Assembly: GCA_020853175.1 (NCBI GenBank) | Contig: JADYZK010000384.1 | Coordinates: forward strand, 1 to 8,225 | Origin: Bacteroidales bacterium | GTDB lineage: Bacteria; Bacteroidota; Bacteroidia; Bacteroidales; F082 | Direction of reading: 5' to 3' | Length of the DNA stretch: 8,225 bases | Translations under genes and position numbers: made by a program | In this document: piece by piece, positions 1-6,461 of the stretch | Position numbering within the stretch: position 1 is the first letter of the stretch | Layout: each line of letters begins with the position of its first letter | The notes under the pieces: model-generated | Told to the model about the DNA's origin: nothing | Database searches by the model: none | Seen by the model: the letters and a program-made list of their open reading frames with translations, nothing else

Positions 1-422
1 AAAAGCAAGAAAAGCTTGTTTTGAAACTCAAAAAGAACCGCGAGCGCTTTGAAAGCAAAATCGTTCAAAGCCGTTTGGACATTTTGAACTATGAGAATAG
101 GGTGATGACCAACCAAAATGACCAATCTATGACAAGTGACCGCATTTCAAACATGAAACTCACTGTGGCCTCACTGGATCAAAATACAGACGCATATAAA
201 GAATTTCAAAAACGTTTAAAGGCCGAAGAAAAGACATTGAAAAAGCTTGTTTCTGCGCAACGAAAACTACAATCGCGAATTGCTGCGCGCCACCGCACCA
301 TCAGAAGCTACGAAGACAAAATCACCCGCAACCAAAGCGATCAAGAGCGCACGATTAAAGAAAATGACGAGCAAAGGATCATGATCAGGCAACTGGAAGA
401 GCGCATCAGCGAAATCAAATAA
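1..422 (+). CDS. Partial coiled-coil protein, C-terminal part (5' end outside window)
   Basis: The frame is open from base 3 to a TAA at 420-422, giving about 139 visible residues. The TTG at 21 is probably internal, because the preceding codons read KQEKLV in the same style, so the true start lies left of the window. The protein is almost wholly Lys, Arg, Glu, Gln, Asp and Asn with spaced Leu, Ile and Val, as expected of a long alpha-helical coiled coil. There is no visible membrane segment, cysteine motif or enzymatic motif. Two blocks of 39 residues, beginning at bases 9 and 228, align without gaps: both start with EK, share a YE[ND][RK][VI] core and end in NQxDQ, which suggests an internal repeat of about 73 residues. 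It is the only plus-strand gene and converges on the DUF2750 gene. I do not recognise the family; function unknown. The reading frame is secure, the role is not. Confidence 0.75.
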   Translation, partial: KQEKLVLKLKKNRERFESKIVQSRLDILNYENRVMTNQNDQSMTSDRISNMKLTVASLDQNTDAYKEFQKRLKAEEKTLKKLVSAQRKLQSRIAARHRTIRSYEDKITRNQSDQERTIKENDEQRIMIRQLEERISEIK

Positions 423-469
423 ACGAAAGCCTAAAACGCTCGTCTCATGTCGAGATCAAAGCCCAACTG

Positions 470-823
470 CTAAACCGTATTTCTTCTTTTCTTTTCAGCT
501 ACAAACAACTGCAACAGGGCCGCAGCTTCAATAGGGTAAATCTTACCTTCCGCATCGGGCGCAATGCCGATCCAGGCATCATCTTCCTGCATTTCATTGA
601 GCCAGTGGATAAACTCTTTCAGTTCCATCGGAACGCAGGAGTATTCATCCCATTCATCTGCAACAGCAGTTTTGGCCTCGTGTTCAATATCCCAAACCGC
701 GAGGTAAGAAACTTGATCAGATGATTCAACCATTGCAAACATTCCGTCAGAAGCCTGAAGAAGCCAAACGCCATCATGGGTTACAGCGTCTTGAATAAAG
801 CGTTCGAAAGTATTTCTTTCCAT
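470..823 (-). CDS. DUF2750-like small acidic protein
   Basis: This encodes 117 residues from an ATG at 821-823 to a TAG at 470-472. The layout resembles DUF2750 proteins: an N-terminal MERxxFERFI helix, a GVWLL strand near residues 18-22, a central segment around VWDIEHEAKTAVADEW (43-58) with the aromatic and acidic residues typical of the family, then a PMELKEFIHWLNEM helix (65-78) and a WIGIAPD strand (84-90). No signal peptide, membrane helix or catalytic motif is visible, so it is probably cytoplasmic; the family's function is not known to me. The start lies 20 bases after the ABC-F stop and no separate promoter is obvious, so it is probably cotranscribed with that gene. The leader is A/T-rich without a Shine-Dalgarno sequence. 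The family call rests on recalled pattern, not on a search. Confidence 0.7.
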   Translation of the reverse strand: MERNTFERFIQDAVTHDGVWLLQASDGMFAMVESSDQVSYLAVWDIEHEAKTAVADEWDEYSCVPMELKEFIHWLNEMQEDDAWIGIAPDAEGKIYPIEAAALLQLFVAEKKRRNTV

Positions 824-843
824 TTTATGTATAGTTTTGATTT

Positions 844-2751
844 TTAATTATTTGCAGCCGAAATTTCATCAAGCTCCATCCACCGATCCATTTTCACATC
901 CAAAAGTGCATCAATTTTTTGAATGCGCTCAGCATTTTGTTGCAATTGAAGGTAATCATCATGGGAAACAGCCATGCTTGCAATTAACTGCACTTTTTCA
1001 GCCTCAAGTTGTTTCATGTCTTTTTCTAACGAAAGATACTCTTGCTCTTCCTTATAAGTTCGCTTCAACTTTCGGGATGAATCACTGCTATTTTCAACAT
1101 TTTGTGGCTTCGCTTTTTGGGCTGGAAGGACAGATTTTTCTTCCTTGGCCTTGGCATCGAGGGCATCGCGGTAGTTGGTGTAATTACCAATAAAACCCCG
1201 AACAACACCATTGCCTTCAAACACAAATAGCTGGTCAACAACCTGATCCATAAAATAACGATCGTGCGAAACGATAATTAAGCAACCTTGAAAATCGTTG
1301 ATAAAATCTTCGAGTGCTTGCAAAGTAAGCAAATCGAGGTCATTGGTAGGCTCATCAAGAATAAGGAAATTGGGATTTTTAATCAAGACGGTTAGCAGGT
1401 AAAGGCGTTTTTTTTCGCCACCACTCAAGAGATACACCGGCTGATTTTGCATTAGAGGCGGAAACATGAAGCGTGTGAGCCATTGCGATGCCGTGGCAGT
1501 GGTTCCATTTCCTGACGGGATAATTTCGGCGATTTCTTTTACCACATCAATCACCCTTTTGGATTCATCGAATTGAATTCCTTTTTGGGTGTAGTAGCCA
1601 TAAACAATGGTATCGCCGCTGATGACACGGCCGAGATCAGGCTTTTCGGCCTGGGTAATCAGATTCAGAAAAGTTGATTTTCCCACACCGTTATCGCCTA
1701 CAATTCCAATACGTTCGCCTTTAGTAAACATATAATCGAAACCTGACAAAATGTTAATCGAGCCGAAATTTTTGTACACGTTTCTCATTTCAAGCACCTT
1801 ACTTCCAATGCGTTGCGATTTAATATCCAATTGCAATTGTTGAATATTTCGGCGCTGGCCAGCCTTTTCTTTCAGTTCATAAAAGGCCTCAATCCTGCTT
1901 TTTGATTTTGTGGTTCGCGCGCGTGGCATCCGCCGCATCCATTCGGTTTCGGTTTTCAGCAATTGACCTGCTTTTTCAATTTCGGCAGTAATTGCTGCTT
2001 CTCTTTCGGTACTTTTTTCGATATAATATGAAAAATTGCCTTTGTGATGGTAGAGTTTTTGCAAAAACAACTCCAAAATATTGTTGCATACCCGATCGAG
2101 GAAATAACGATCATGGGTGACCATTAAAAGGGTAATATTGTTTTGTTTGAGGTAGCGTTCGAGCCACTCGATCATTTGAATATCAAGGTGATTTGTAGGC
2201 TCATCGAGCAGTAAGAGATCGGGTTCATCGAGCAAAAGCAAGGCCAAAGCCAAGCGTTTAAGCTGTCCGCCCGAAAGGCTTCCAATCTTTTGATCGAGAT
2301 TTACAAAACCAAATTTGGTTAGCATTTCTTTGAGCCGCCGCTCATAATCCCAAGCATGGCAGGCATCCATTTTGGCCGATGCTTCAGCAAGCATTTTGGT
2401 ATGTTGTTCAAGTTCTTCAAGTTTAAAAGGGGCTTCCGAGATTTGGTTGTATTGCTGAATAACTTTGCGCACATCATTGTGTTCGCTGCGGATAAAACCG
2501 TCAATAGTTAGGCTCGGTTCATATTCCGGATGCTGATCGAGATAGCCCACGCGGATGCCTTCCATAAAGGTAATCGAACCACTATCGGGCTCGTCTTTAC
2601 CAGTAAGCATGCGCATTAGGGTGGTTTTGCCGGCACCATTAACGGCAATTAAAGCTGTTTTGTCGCCTTTGTTGACGCCAAAACTCAGGTCCTCAAAAAG
2701 AACCTTATCACCAAAACTCTTGGATATATTTTCTACTGAAAGATAGTTCAT
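844..2751 (-). CDS. uup: ABC-F family ATPase, Uup-like
   Basis: This 635-residue protein has two ABC ATPase domains and no membrane segments, so it is a soluble ABC-F protein rather than a transporter. Domain 1 shows Walker A at residues 36-43 (AVNGAGKT), the signature LSGGQ at 159-163, Walker B with catalytic Glu184 (LLLLDEP), NHLD at 187-190 and the switch His213. A charged interdomain linker at about 245-315 contains the RRMPRARTTKSKSR stretch. Domain 2 shows GDNGVGKS at 352-359, LSGGE at 442-446, LILDEP with Glu467, and His496. The C-terminal 80 residues (about 560-630) are a charged coiled coil, as in the Uup C-terminal domain, which binds nucleic acid in E. coli Uup. ABC-F proteins act at the ribosomal E site, and Uup also affects DNA repair and transposon excision; the role here is inferred. 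The ATG at 2749-2751 fits the conserved N-terminal NYLSVENISKSFG. A divergent ABC-F type other than Uup is possible. Confidence 0.88.
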   Translation of the reverse strand: MNYLSVENISKSFGDKVLFEDLSFGVNKGDKTALIAVNGAGKTTLMRMLTGKDEPDSGSITFMEGIRVGYLDQHPEYEPSLTIDGFIRSEHNDVRKVIQQYNQISEAPFKLEELEQHTKMLAEASAKMDACHAWDYERRLKEMLTKFGFVNLDQKIGSLSGGQLKRLALALLLLDEPDLLLLDEPTNHLDIQMIEWLERYLKQNNITLLMVTHDRYFLDRVCNNILELFLQKLYHHKGNFSYYIEKSTEREAAITAEIEKAGQLLKTETEWMRRMPRARTTKSKSRIEAFYELKEKAGQRRNIQQLQLDIKSQRIGSKVLEMRNVYKNFGSINILSGFDYMFTKGERIGIVGDNGVGKSTFLNLITQAEKPDLGRVISGDTIVYGYYTQKGIQFDESKRVIDVVKEIAEIIPSGNGTTATASQWLTRFMFPPLMQNQPVYLLSGGEKKRLYLLTVLIKNPNFLILDEPTNDLDLLTLQALEDFINDFQGCLIIVSHDRYFMDQVVDQLFVFEGNGVVRGFIGNYTNYRDALDAKAKEEKSVLPAQKAKPQNVENSSDSSRKLKRTYKEEQEYLSLEKDMKQLEAEKVQLIASMAVSHDDYLQLQQNAERIQKIDALLDVKMDRWMELDEISAANN

Positions 2752-2794
2752 GCTTGAAAGGGTCTCTGCTTTTGCACAGATTTCGTTTGAAGTG

Positions 2795-2802
2795 CAAATT
2801 TA
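2795..2802 (-). promoter_or_regulatory. Candidate Bacteroidetes-type -7 promoter element for the ABC-F gene
   Basis: Read on the minus strand this is TAAATTTG, an exact match to the TAnnTTTG -7 consensus known from Bacteroidetes. It lies 43 bases upstream of the ABC-F start codon, which would leave a leader of roughly 35-40 bases. A good TTTG -33 element at the usual spacing is not seen, only a T-rich stretch, so the call is tentative and depends on the phylum being right. The position, downstream of a terminator and upstream of a gene start, is sensible. Confidence 0.45.
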
Positions 2803-2804
2803 CA

Positions 2805-2857
2805 CCAAAAAAGTGCTGCTGTTGTGAAAAACGAAAAAGCCCCCAAAAAGTGCAGCT
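2805..2857. repeat. Imperfect direct repeat pair upstream of the ABC-F gene
   Basis: CCAAAAAAGTGCTGCT at 2805-2820 and CCAAAAAGTGCAGCT at 2843-2857 differ by one base and one A-run length, and start 38 bases apart. They lie between the terminator and the candidate -7 element, where a regulator could bind. The match is short and A-rich, so chance is possible. Confidence 0.4.
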
Positions 2858-2866
2858 TTGTTTTGT

Positions 2867-2901
2867 AAAAAAAATCCCGACTGCTTTTCGCGATCGGGAT
2901 T
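2867..2901 (-). terminator. Intrinsic terminator of the hydrogenase/DHOD-like unit
   Basis: On the minus strand, AATCCCGA (2901-2894) pairs perfectly with TCGGGATT (2880-2873). The 13-base spacer can form a small inner stem capped by GAAAA, and a run of T follows (2874-2867, eight T of which two belong to the stem). It begins 37 bases after the stop codon of the DHOD-like gene, so transcription of the hydrogenase unit most likely ends here and the ABC-F gene is transcribed separately. Confidence 0.8.
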
Positions 2902-2937
2902 AAAATTAAAATTTGGTTGGGCCTTACGGCAAAAAAA

Positions 2938-3915
2938 TTACTCAAAATTCTTTTTCATATATTGAATGCGTTCAAAAGCAGCCGTATTTTCGGGAAGGTT
3001 GTTCACCAATCCTCTAAAATCAGCCAGTTCTTTGTATCCCTTCTTCTTCATCCAACCCGCTAATCCATCCACAATTTCTTTTATGTATGGGATGCCATTT
3101 TGATAGAGTGTGGTGCAAATTTGGGTTACAGTAGCTCCGGCCAACAATTGCTTTGCAACACCGATGGAATAATGTATTCCGGTTGAAGCAGCCAAATCGC
3201 CCTTGAAACCGTTGGCGCTCAGCAGAGCAATCCAGCGCATGGAAACAGATTTCTCATCGGGACTTGAATACACATTGTCTGTAATCACCTTATTGGTGGC
3301 TATATCCACATCAGGATTGTAAAAACGGTTGAACAACACCAAGCCATCGGCACCGGCTTCTTCCAATTGAAACGCCATTGACAACATATTGGTGAAAAAA
3401 GGCCCCAGCTTGACGCTCACAGGGATATTTACCTGGCTTTTTACTGCTCTCAGAATTTCAACGTATGTTTCTTCAATCTGCTGCGAGCTATGGTGGCGAT
3501 CGTTTGGAAAAATGGCAATGTTCAGTTCAAGGGCATCGGCACCGGCCTCTTGTATTTTGGTAGCAAACCGTGGCCATTCCAGCGGACTGACACAGTTTAC
3601 GCTGGCAATAACCGGAATTTTAACCGCCTTTTTCGATGCTTCAATTAAACGCAAATAGTCTTCAGCACCGGCATCTTTTGAGATGTTTTGAACATATTCG
3701 GCAGCCTCGGGGTACCAAAAATACATCTCATTTTTGCGCAATTTGGCATCAACTTTTGCAATGATTTGTTCCTCGAAAAGCGATTTTAGCACCACAGCTC
3801 CTGCGCCGGCTTTATCAATTGACTTAATATTTTCGAGTGTTCCAGTGAGCTTTGAACTGCTTACCACAATCGGATTTTTTAGCGAAAGACCAAGATATGA
3901 TGTTGTTAGGTTCAT
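2938..3915 (-). CDS. Dihydroorotate-dehydrogenase-like flavoprotein
   Basis: This 325-residue protein has the TIM-barrel pattern of the class 1 dihydroorotate dehydrogenase (PyrD, COG0167) superfamily. It opens with TTSYLGLSLKNPIVVSSSKLT (4-24), followed by GAGAVVLKSLFEEQ with Lys44 at the position of a conserved flavin-site lysine. VSVKLGPF (166-173) carries the barrel lysine, LVLFNR (192-197) the conserved Asn, and AASTGIH (242-248) sits where the FMN phosphate is bound. The NxSCPN loop bearing the catalytic Cys of class 1A or Ser of class 1B is replaced by LNIAIFPNDRH (131-141), so orotate synthesis is doubtful; this matches a 'DHOD-like' subfamily of unknown substrate. It is predicted to be cytoplasmic and FMN-binding. 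The ATG at 3913-3915 lies 32 bases after the hoxW stop with no promoter or terminator between, so it probably belongs to the hydrogenase operon. A function in redox or fermentative metabolism is inference. Confidence 0.85.
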   Translation of the reverse strand: MNLTTSYLGLSLKNPIVVSSSKLTGTLENIKSIDKAGAGAVVLKSLFEEQIIAKVDAKLRKNEMYFWYPEAAEYVQNISKDAGAEDYLRLIEASKKAVKIPVIASVNCVSPLEWPRFATKIQEAGADALELNIAIFPNDRHHSSQQIEETYVEILRAVKSQVNIPVSVKLGPFFTNMLSMAFQLEEAGADGLVLFNRFYNPDVDIATNKVITDNVYSSPDEKSVSMRWIALLSANGFKGDLAASTGIHYSIGVAKQLLAGATVTQICTTLYQNGIPYIKEIVDGLAGWMKKKGYKELADFRGLVNNLPENTAAFERIQYMKKNFE

Positions 3916-3947
3916 TTGTTTAGGGTTTGATTTTTTTTAAAACGAAA

Positions 3948-4418
3948 TTACTTTTCAACGTTAGGGTTTAAAAAATGTAGCAAGAACTCAAAAGCGGCAT
4001 CAAGGTTTTGAGAAGCCGAAGGAGTTAGACCCTCTTTAAAATCCCATTCGTAACCTTTGATGTGCAGTAAAAATGCCTCTGGTGTGTGACCATAGATTTT
4101 TTGACAAAGATCAACCACAAAAGACGGCGACACGGCGTGCATACTAAACTCCACCTTGGCATCACTTGCTTGGATGGATGTAAACGAGAAACCGTCAATA
4201 TCCTCGATAGAGGCATCTACAAAAACAACGCGTTGCACTTCGGAAATGGCCGCGGCATCTTCAATGTTTAACTGATAATTGGTATCGGTAAGCAGCTCAA
4301 CATGAGGATGTAAAACCAACCAATCTTCAAGTTTTTTGATGCATTGAGCACCTAAGCCATCGTCTTGACGACCCGGATTGCCGTAACCATACACAAGTGT
4401 TTTTGCACCGATGCTCAT
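3948..4418 (-). CDS. hoxW: [NiFe] hydrogenase maturation endopeptidase (HoxW/HycI family)
   Basis: This 156-residue protein belongs to the hydrogenase maturation protease family (M52), which removes the C-terminal tail of the large subunit after nickel insertion. Near the N-terminus it has the GYGNPGRQDDGLG motif (11-23). Asp19 or Asp20 corresponds to the first metal-sensing acidic residue, Asp68 in VVFVDAS and His94 in SMHAVSP to the other two ligands known from E. coli HybD. YQLNIEDA (48-55) and KGYEWDFKEGLTPSA (121-135) are also typical. The length is usual for the family. The ATG at 4416-4418 is only two bases after the hoxH stop codon, implying translational coupling and a cognate substrate: HoxH ends in a DPCxxCxxH motif followed by a cleavable 25-residue tail. 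No Shine-Dalgarno sequence is seen. The family is clear; the name hoxW rests on the operon partner. Confidence 0.92.
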   Translation of the reverse strand: MSIGAKTLVYGYGNPGRQDDGLGAQCIKKLEDWLVLHPHVELLTDTNYQLNIEDAAAISEVQRVVFVDASIEDIDGFSFTSIQASDAKVEFSMHAVSPSFVVDLCQKIYGHTPEAFLLHIKGYEWDFKEGLTPSASQNLDAAFEFLLHFLNPNVEK

Positions 4419-4420
4419 CT

Positions 4421-5875
4421 TTACTTGGATCTTTTTCTGTCAATAATGTGCTCATTTTTATCCACCAAAGTGATTTCGAGCGGCATATTGCCCAAGGCGT
4501 GTGTGGCGCAGCTCAAACAAGGATCGTAAGCCCTGATGGCCACTTCAACAGCGTTCATCATCCCTTCAGTAATGACTTCTTTTCCTGTCATTACAGCTTT
4601 GGCCACGTGATTCACCGAGCGGTTCATCGGCTCGTTGTTGTTAGTGGTTGAAACAATGAGGTTAGCCATTTCAATTTGGTCGTTGTCATTGATGCGATAA
4701 TGATGGAAGAGCGTTCCGCGAGGTGCTTCAATCAGACCAACGCCTTCTTTTTGTTTTGTGCCTTTGATAACAAGTTCACCTTCAAGCAGATCGGGATCAT
4801 GAAGCAGTTCGCGAATCATTTCGGCGGCGTGTAAAGTTTCTATCAAGCGGGCATAGTGCATCATCATGCAATGGTTGTTGGGTTTGCCATGCGTTAAAGC
4901 CTTATAGATTTCAAATTCACGCTGCGCGATCGGCGATGGGATGAAATCAATGGTGTTTAAACGCGCCAAAGGTCCAACGCGATACCATCCTTTTTCTTTT
5001 CCTAAAGCCTTCAGATAAGGGAATTTCATATAACTCCAACTGCGCACCTCTTCTTCAATGTGATCGGCATATTCCTGGTAATCAACATCATTTAAGATTT
5101 TCTTACCATTTGTATCCACCGCCCGCAAAACGCCGTGATAGATGTCGAGGGCACCGTCTTCGCGCACCAAACTCAGGTGGTTGCTTGGGAAATAAGCAAA
5201 ATTGTCAATGAAATCTTTGTTAGCAGCATAATACGATTTAAAGAAATCGAGTGCTCCTTCGGCCCACGATACCATTTTATCTGCGTTGAGCGGATCAGCG
5301 CCGAGAAGAAATTCATCACGCTCGGCAATGGTGAGGTGTTTGTTGATACCTCCAGGTATGGCTCCTGTTCCGTGAATTTTCTTTCCGGCAGTGGCACGGA
5401 TGACCTCTTGTCCAAATTTGCGCATCATTACACCTTGAACGGCCAGTTCAGGATGTGTTAAAGCAATGCCAATGATGTTGCGTATAGCAGGATCGCCATC
5501 AATTCCAAACAAAAAATCGGGCGCACTCAGGTGAAAGAAATGGAGGGCGTGCGACTGAAAAAACTGTCCGTAGTGCATCAAGCGACGCATTTTTTCGCCC
5601 GTAGGCGTGAGGCCGTGGCCTGTTCCGGCACCTACAATTACATCGAGGGCTTTGGCAGCTGCCAGGTGGTGGCTTACCGGACAAATGCCGCACAGACGCT
5701 GCACCAAAACCGGAGCTTCCCAATAAGGACGGCCTTGCACAAAACGCTCAAACCCTCTAAATTCGACAATATGTAAGCGACTTTGCTCTATGTTACCTGA
5801 GTCGTCCATGTGGATGGTAACTTTTCCATGACCTTCAACGCGGGTTACAGGTTCGATGGTTATTTTTTTTGACAT
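4421..5875 (-). CDS. hoxH: NAD-linked [NiFe] hydrogenase large subunit HoxH
   Basis: This is the catalytic subunit holding the Ni-Fe(CN)2CO centre, interconverting H2 with protons and electrons in the cytoplasm. With the ATG at 5873-5875 it has 484 residues. The N-terminal motif TRVEGHGKV (11-19) is followed by RLCGICPVSHHLAAAKA (60-76), which supplies Cys62 and Cys65. Near the C-terminus DPCLSCATH (451-459) supplies Cys453 and Cys456. The 25 residues after His459 begin with ALGNMPL and are the tail expected to be removed by the maturation protease; His/Ala is also the cleavage junction described for Ralstonia HoxH. Length and motifs fit group 3d HoxH. An in-frame TTG at 5900-5902 would add nine residues and overlap hoxY, but the ATG places the conserved KKITIEPVTRVEG at the N-terminus, so I prefer it. 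No Shine-Dalgarno sequence is seen. Confidence 0.95.
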   Translation of the reverse strand: MSKKITIEPVTRVEGHGKVTIHMDDSGNIEQSRLHIVEFRGFERFVQGRPYWEAPVLVQRLCGICPVSHHLAAAKALDVIVGAGTGHGLTPTGEKMRRLMHYGQFFQSHALHFFHLSAPDFLFGIDGDPAIRNIIGIALTHPELAVQGVMMRKFGQEVIRATAGKKIHGTGAIPGGINKHLTIAERDEFLLGADPLNADKMVSWAEGALDFFKSYYAANKDFIDNFAYFPSNHLSLVREDGALDIYHGVLRAVDTNGKKILNDVDYQEYADHIEEEVRSWSYMKFPYLKALGKEKGWYRVGPLARLNTIDFIPSPIAQREFEIYKALTHGKPNNHCMMMHYARLIETLHAAEMIRELLHDPDLLEGELVIKGTKQKEGVGLIEAPRGTLFHHYRINDNDQIEMANLIVSTTNNNEPMNRSVNHVAKAVMTGKEVITEGMMNAVEVAIRAYDPCLSCATHALGNMPLEITLVDKNEHIIDRKRSK

Positions 5876-5894
5876 GATGCTTTGCAGTTTAGGG

Positions 5895-6443
5895 TTAGTC
5901 AAATTTTATTACTTCGTAAGGCAGCTTTAACGGATCGCCGGTGATGAGGGCCACAAGGGCATCCCAAATAAGGTCGGCACGCGGCGGACACCCCGGGAGA
6001 AAATAATCAATTTTCACGATCTCGTGGCAAGGATACACCTTATCCAATAGCATGGGCAGCTCATCATCGTTGGGCAAAATATGCTTTGTATTCAATTGAA
6101 CAGTAGGGCCGCCAATGTATGCTTCGTGCAAACATTCCTCAACGGGAATGCCGTTGCGCAAGGCAGGCAACCCGCCCATAATGGCACATTCGCCCAATGA
6201 TATTAGAATTTTACAGTTTTTACGAAACGAACGCAAAACCTCAACATTTTCGCTATTGCAGCAGCCCCCTTCAATGATGCCAATATCAACCGGTTTGGTA
6301 AAAGTTTTGATATCATCCACCGGAGATTTGTTAAACTCAACCAGTTCAATGAGTTGAAGAATACGTTCATCAATATCCAATATTGACATGTGGCAGCCGA
6401 AACAGCCGGCCAACGACGTTGTTGCTAAAACGGGTTTACTCAT
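5895..6443 (-). CDS. hoxY: NAD-linked [NiFe] hydrogenase small subunit HoxY
   Basis: This 182-residue protein is a short [NiFe] hydrogenase small subunit that carries only the proximal [4Fe-4S] cluster and passes electrons from HoxH to HoxU. Likely ligands are Cys14 and Cys17 (LAGCFGCHMS), Cys86 (LGECAIMGG) and Cys152 (PGCPPRAD). A further EGGCCNSEN (58-66) is also characteristic of these subunits. The medial and distal cluster domain and the Tat signal peptide of membrane-bound uptake hydrogenases are absent, which fits a soluble group 3 enzyme. The start is well supported: an ATG at 6441-6443 preceded, seven bases upstream, by GGAGGC (minus strand, 6456-6451). This is the only strong Shine-Dalgarno sequence in the window and may raise translation of this subunit. 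It starts 18 bases after hoxU and ends 19 bases before hoxH. Confidence 0.94.
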   Translation of the reverse strand: MSKPVLATTSLAGCFGCHMSILDIDERILQLIELVEFNKSPVDDIKTFTKPVDIGIIEGGCCNSENVEVLRSFRKNCKILISLGECAIMGGLPALRNGIPVEECLHEAYIGGPTVQLNTKHILPNDDELPMLLDKVYPCHEIVKIDYFLPGCPPRADLIWDALVALITGDPLKLPYEVIKFD

Positions 6444-6450
6444 AATTTTT

Positions 6451-6456
6451 GCCTCC
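6451..6456 (-). promoter_or_regulatory. Strong ribosome binding site of hoxY
   Basis: GGAGGC on the minus strand lies seven bases before the hoxY ATG, within the 18-base gap after hoxU. The other genes with visible upstream sequence show no comparable motif. It fixes the hoxY start and suggests that this subunit is translated independently rather than only by coupling. Confidence 0.75.
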
Positions 6457-6461
6457 TATCA

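Noticed and set aside
431..457. Possible hairpin terminator between the convergent coiled-coil and DUF2750 genes
   Set aside because: Only 4-base stems (CTCG/CGAG or TCTC/GAGA) can be formed and there is no convincing T-run on either strand.
837..1193. 118-residue plus-strand open frame
   Set aside because: It lies wholly antisense to the 3' end of the ABC-F gene, has no recognisable motif or start signal, and is best explained as a shadow frame.
2200..2270. Apparent duplication of Walker B in the ABC-F protein (LLLLDEPDLLLLDEP)
   Set aside because: Uup-like proteins normally have a xLxxEPDLLxLDEP stretch of the same length here, so this is convergent wording and not an insertion.
5876..5902. 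TTG at 5900-5902 as the start of hoxH
   Set aside because: It adds nine non-conserved residues and overlaps hoxY; the ATG at 5873-5875 gives the standard HoxH N-terminus.
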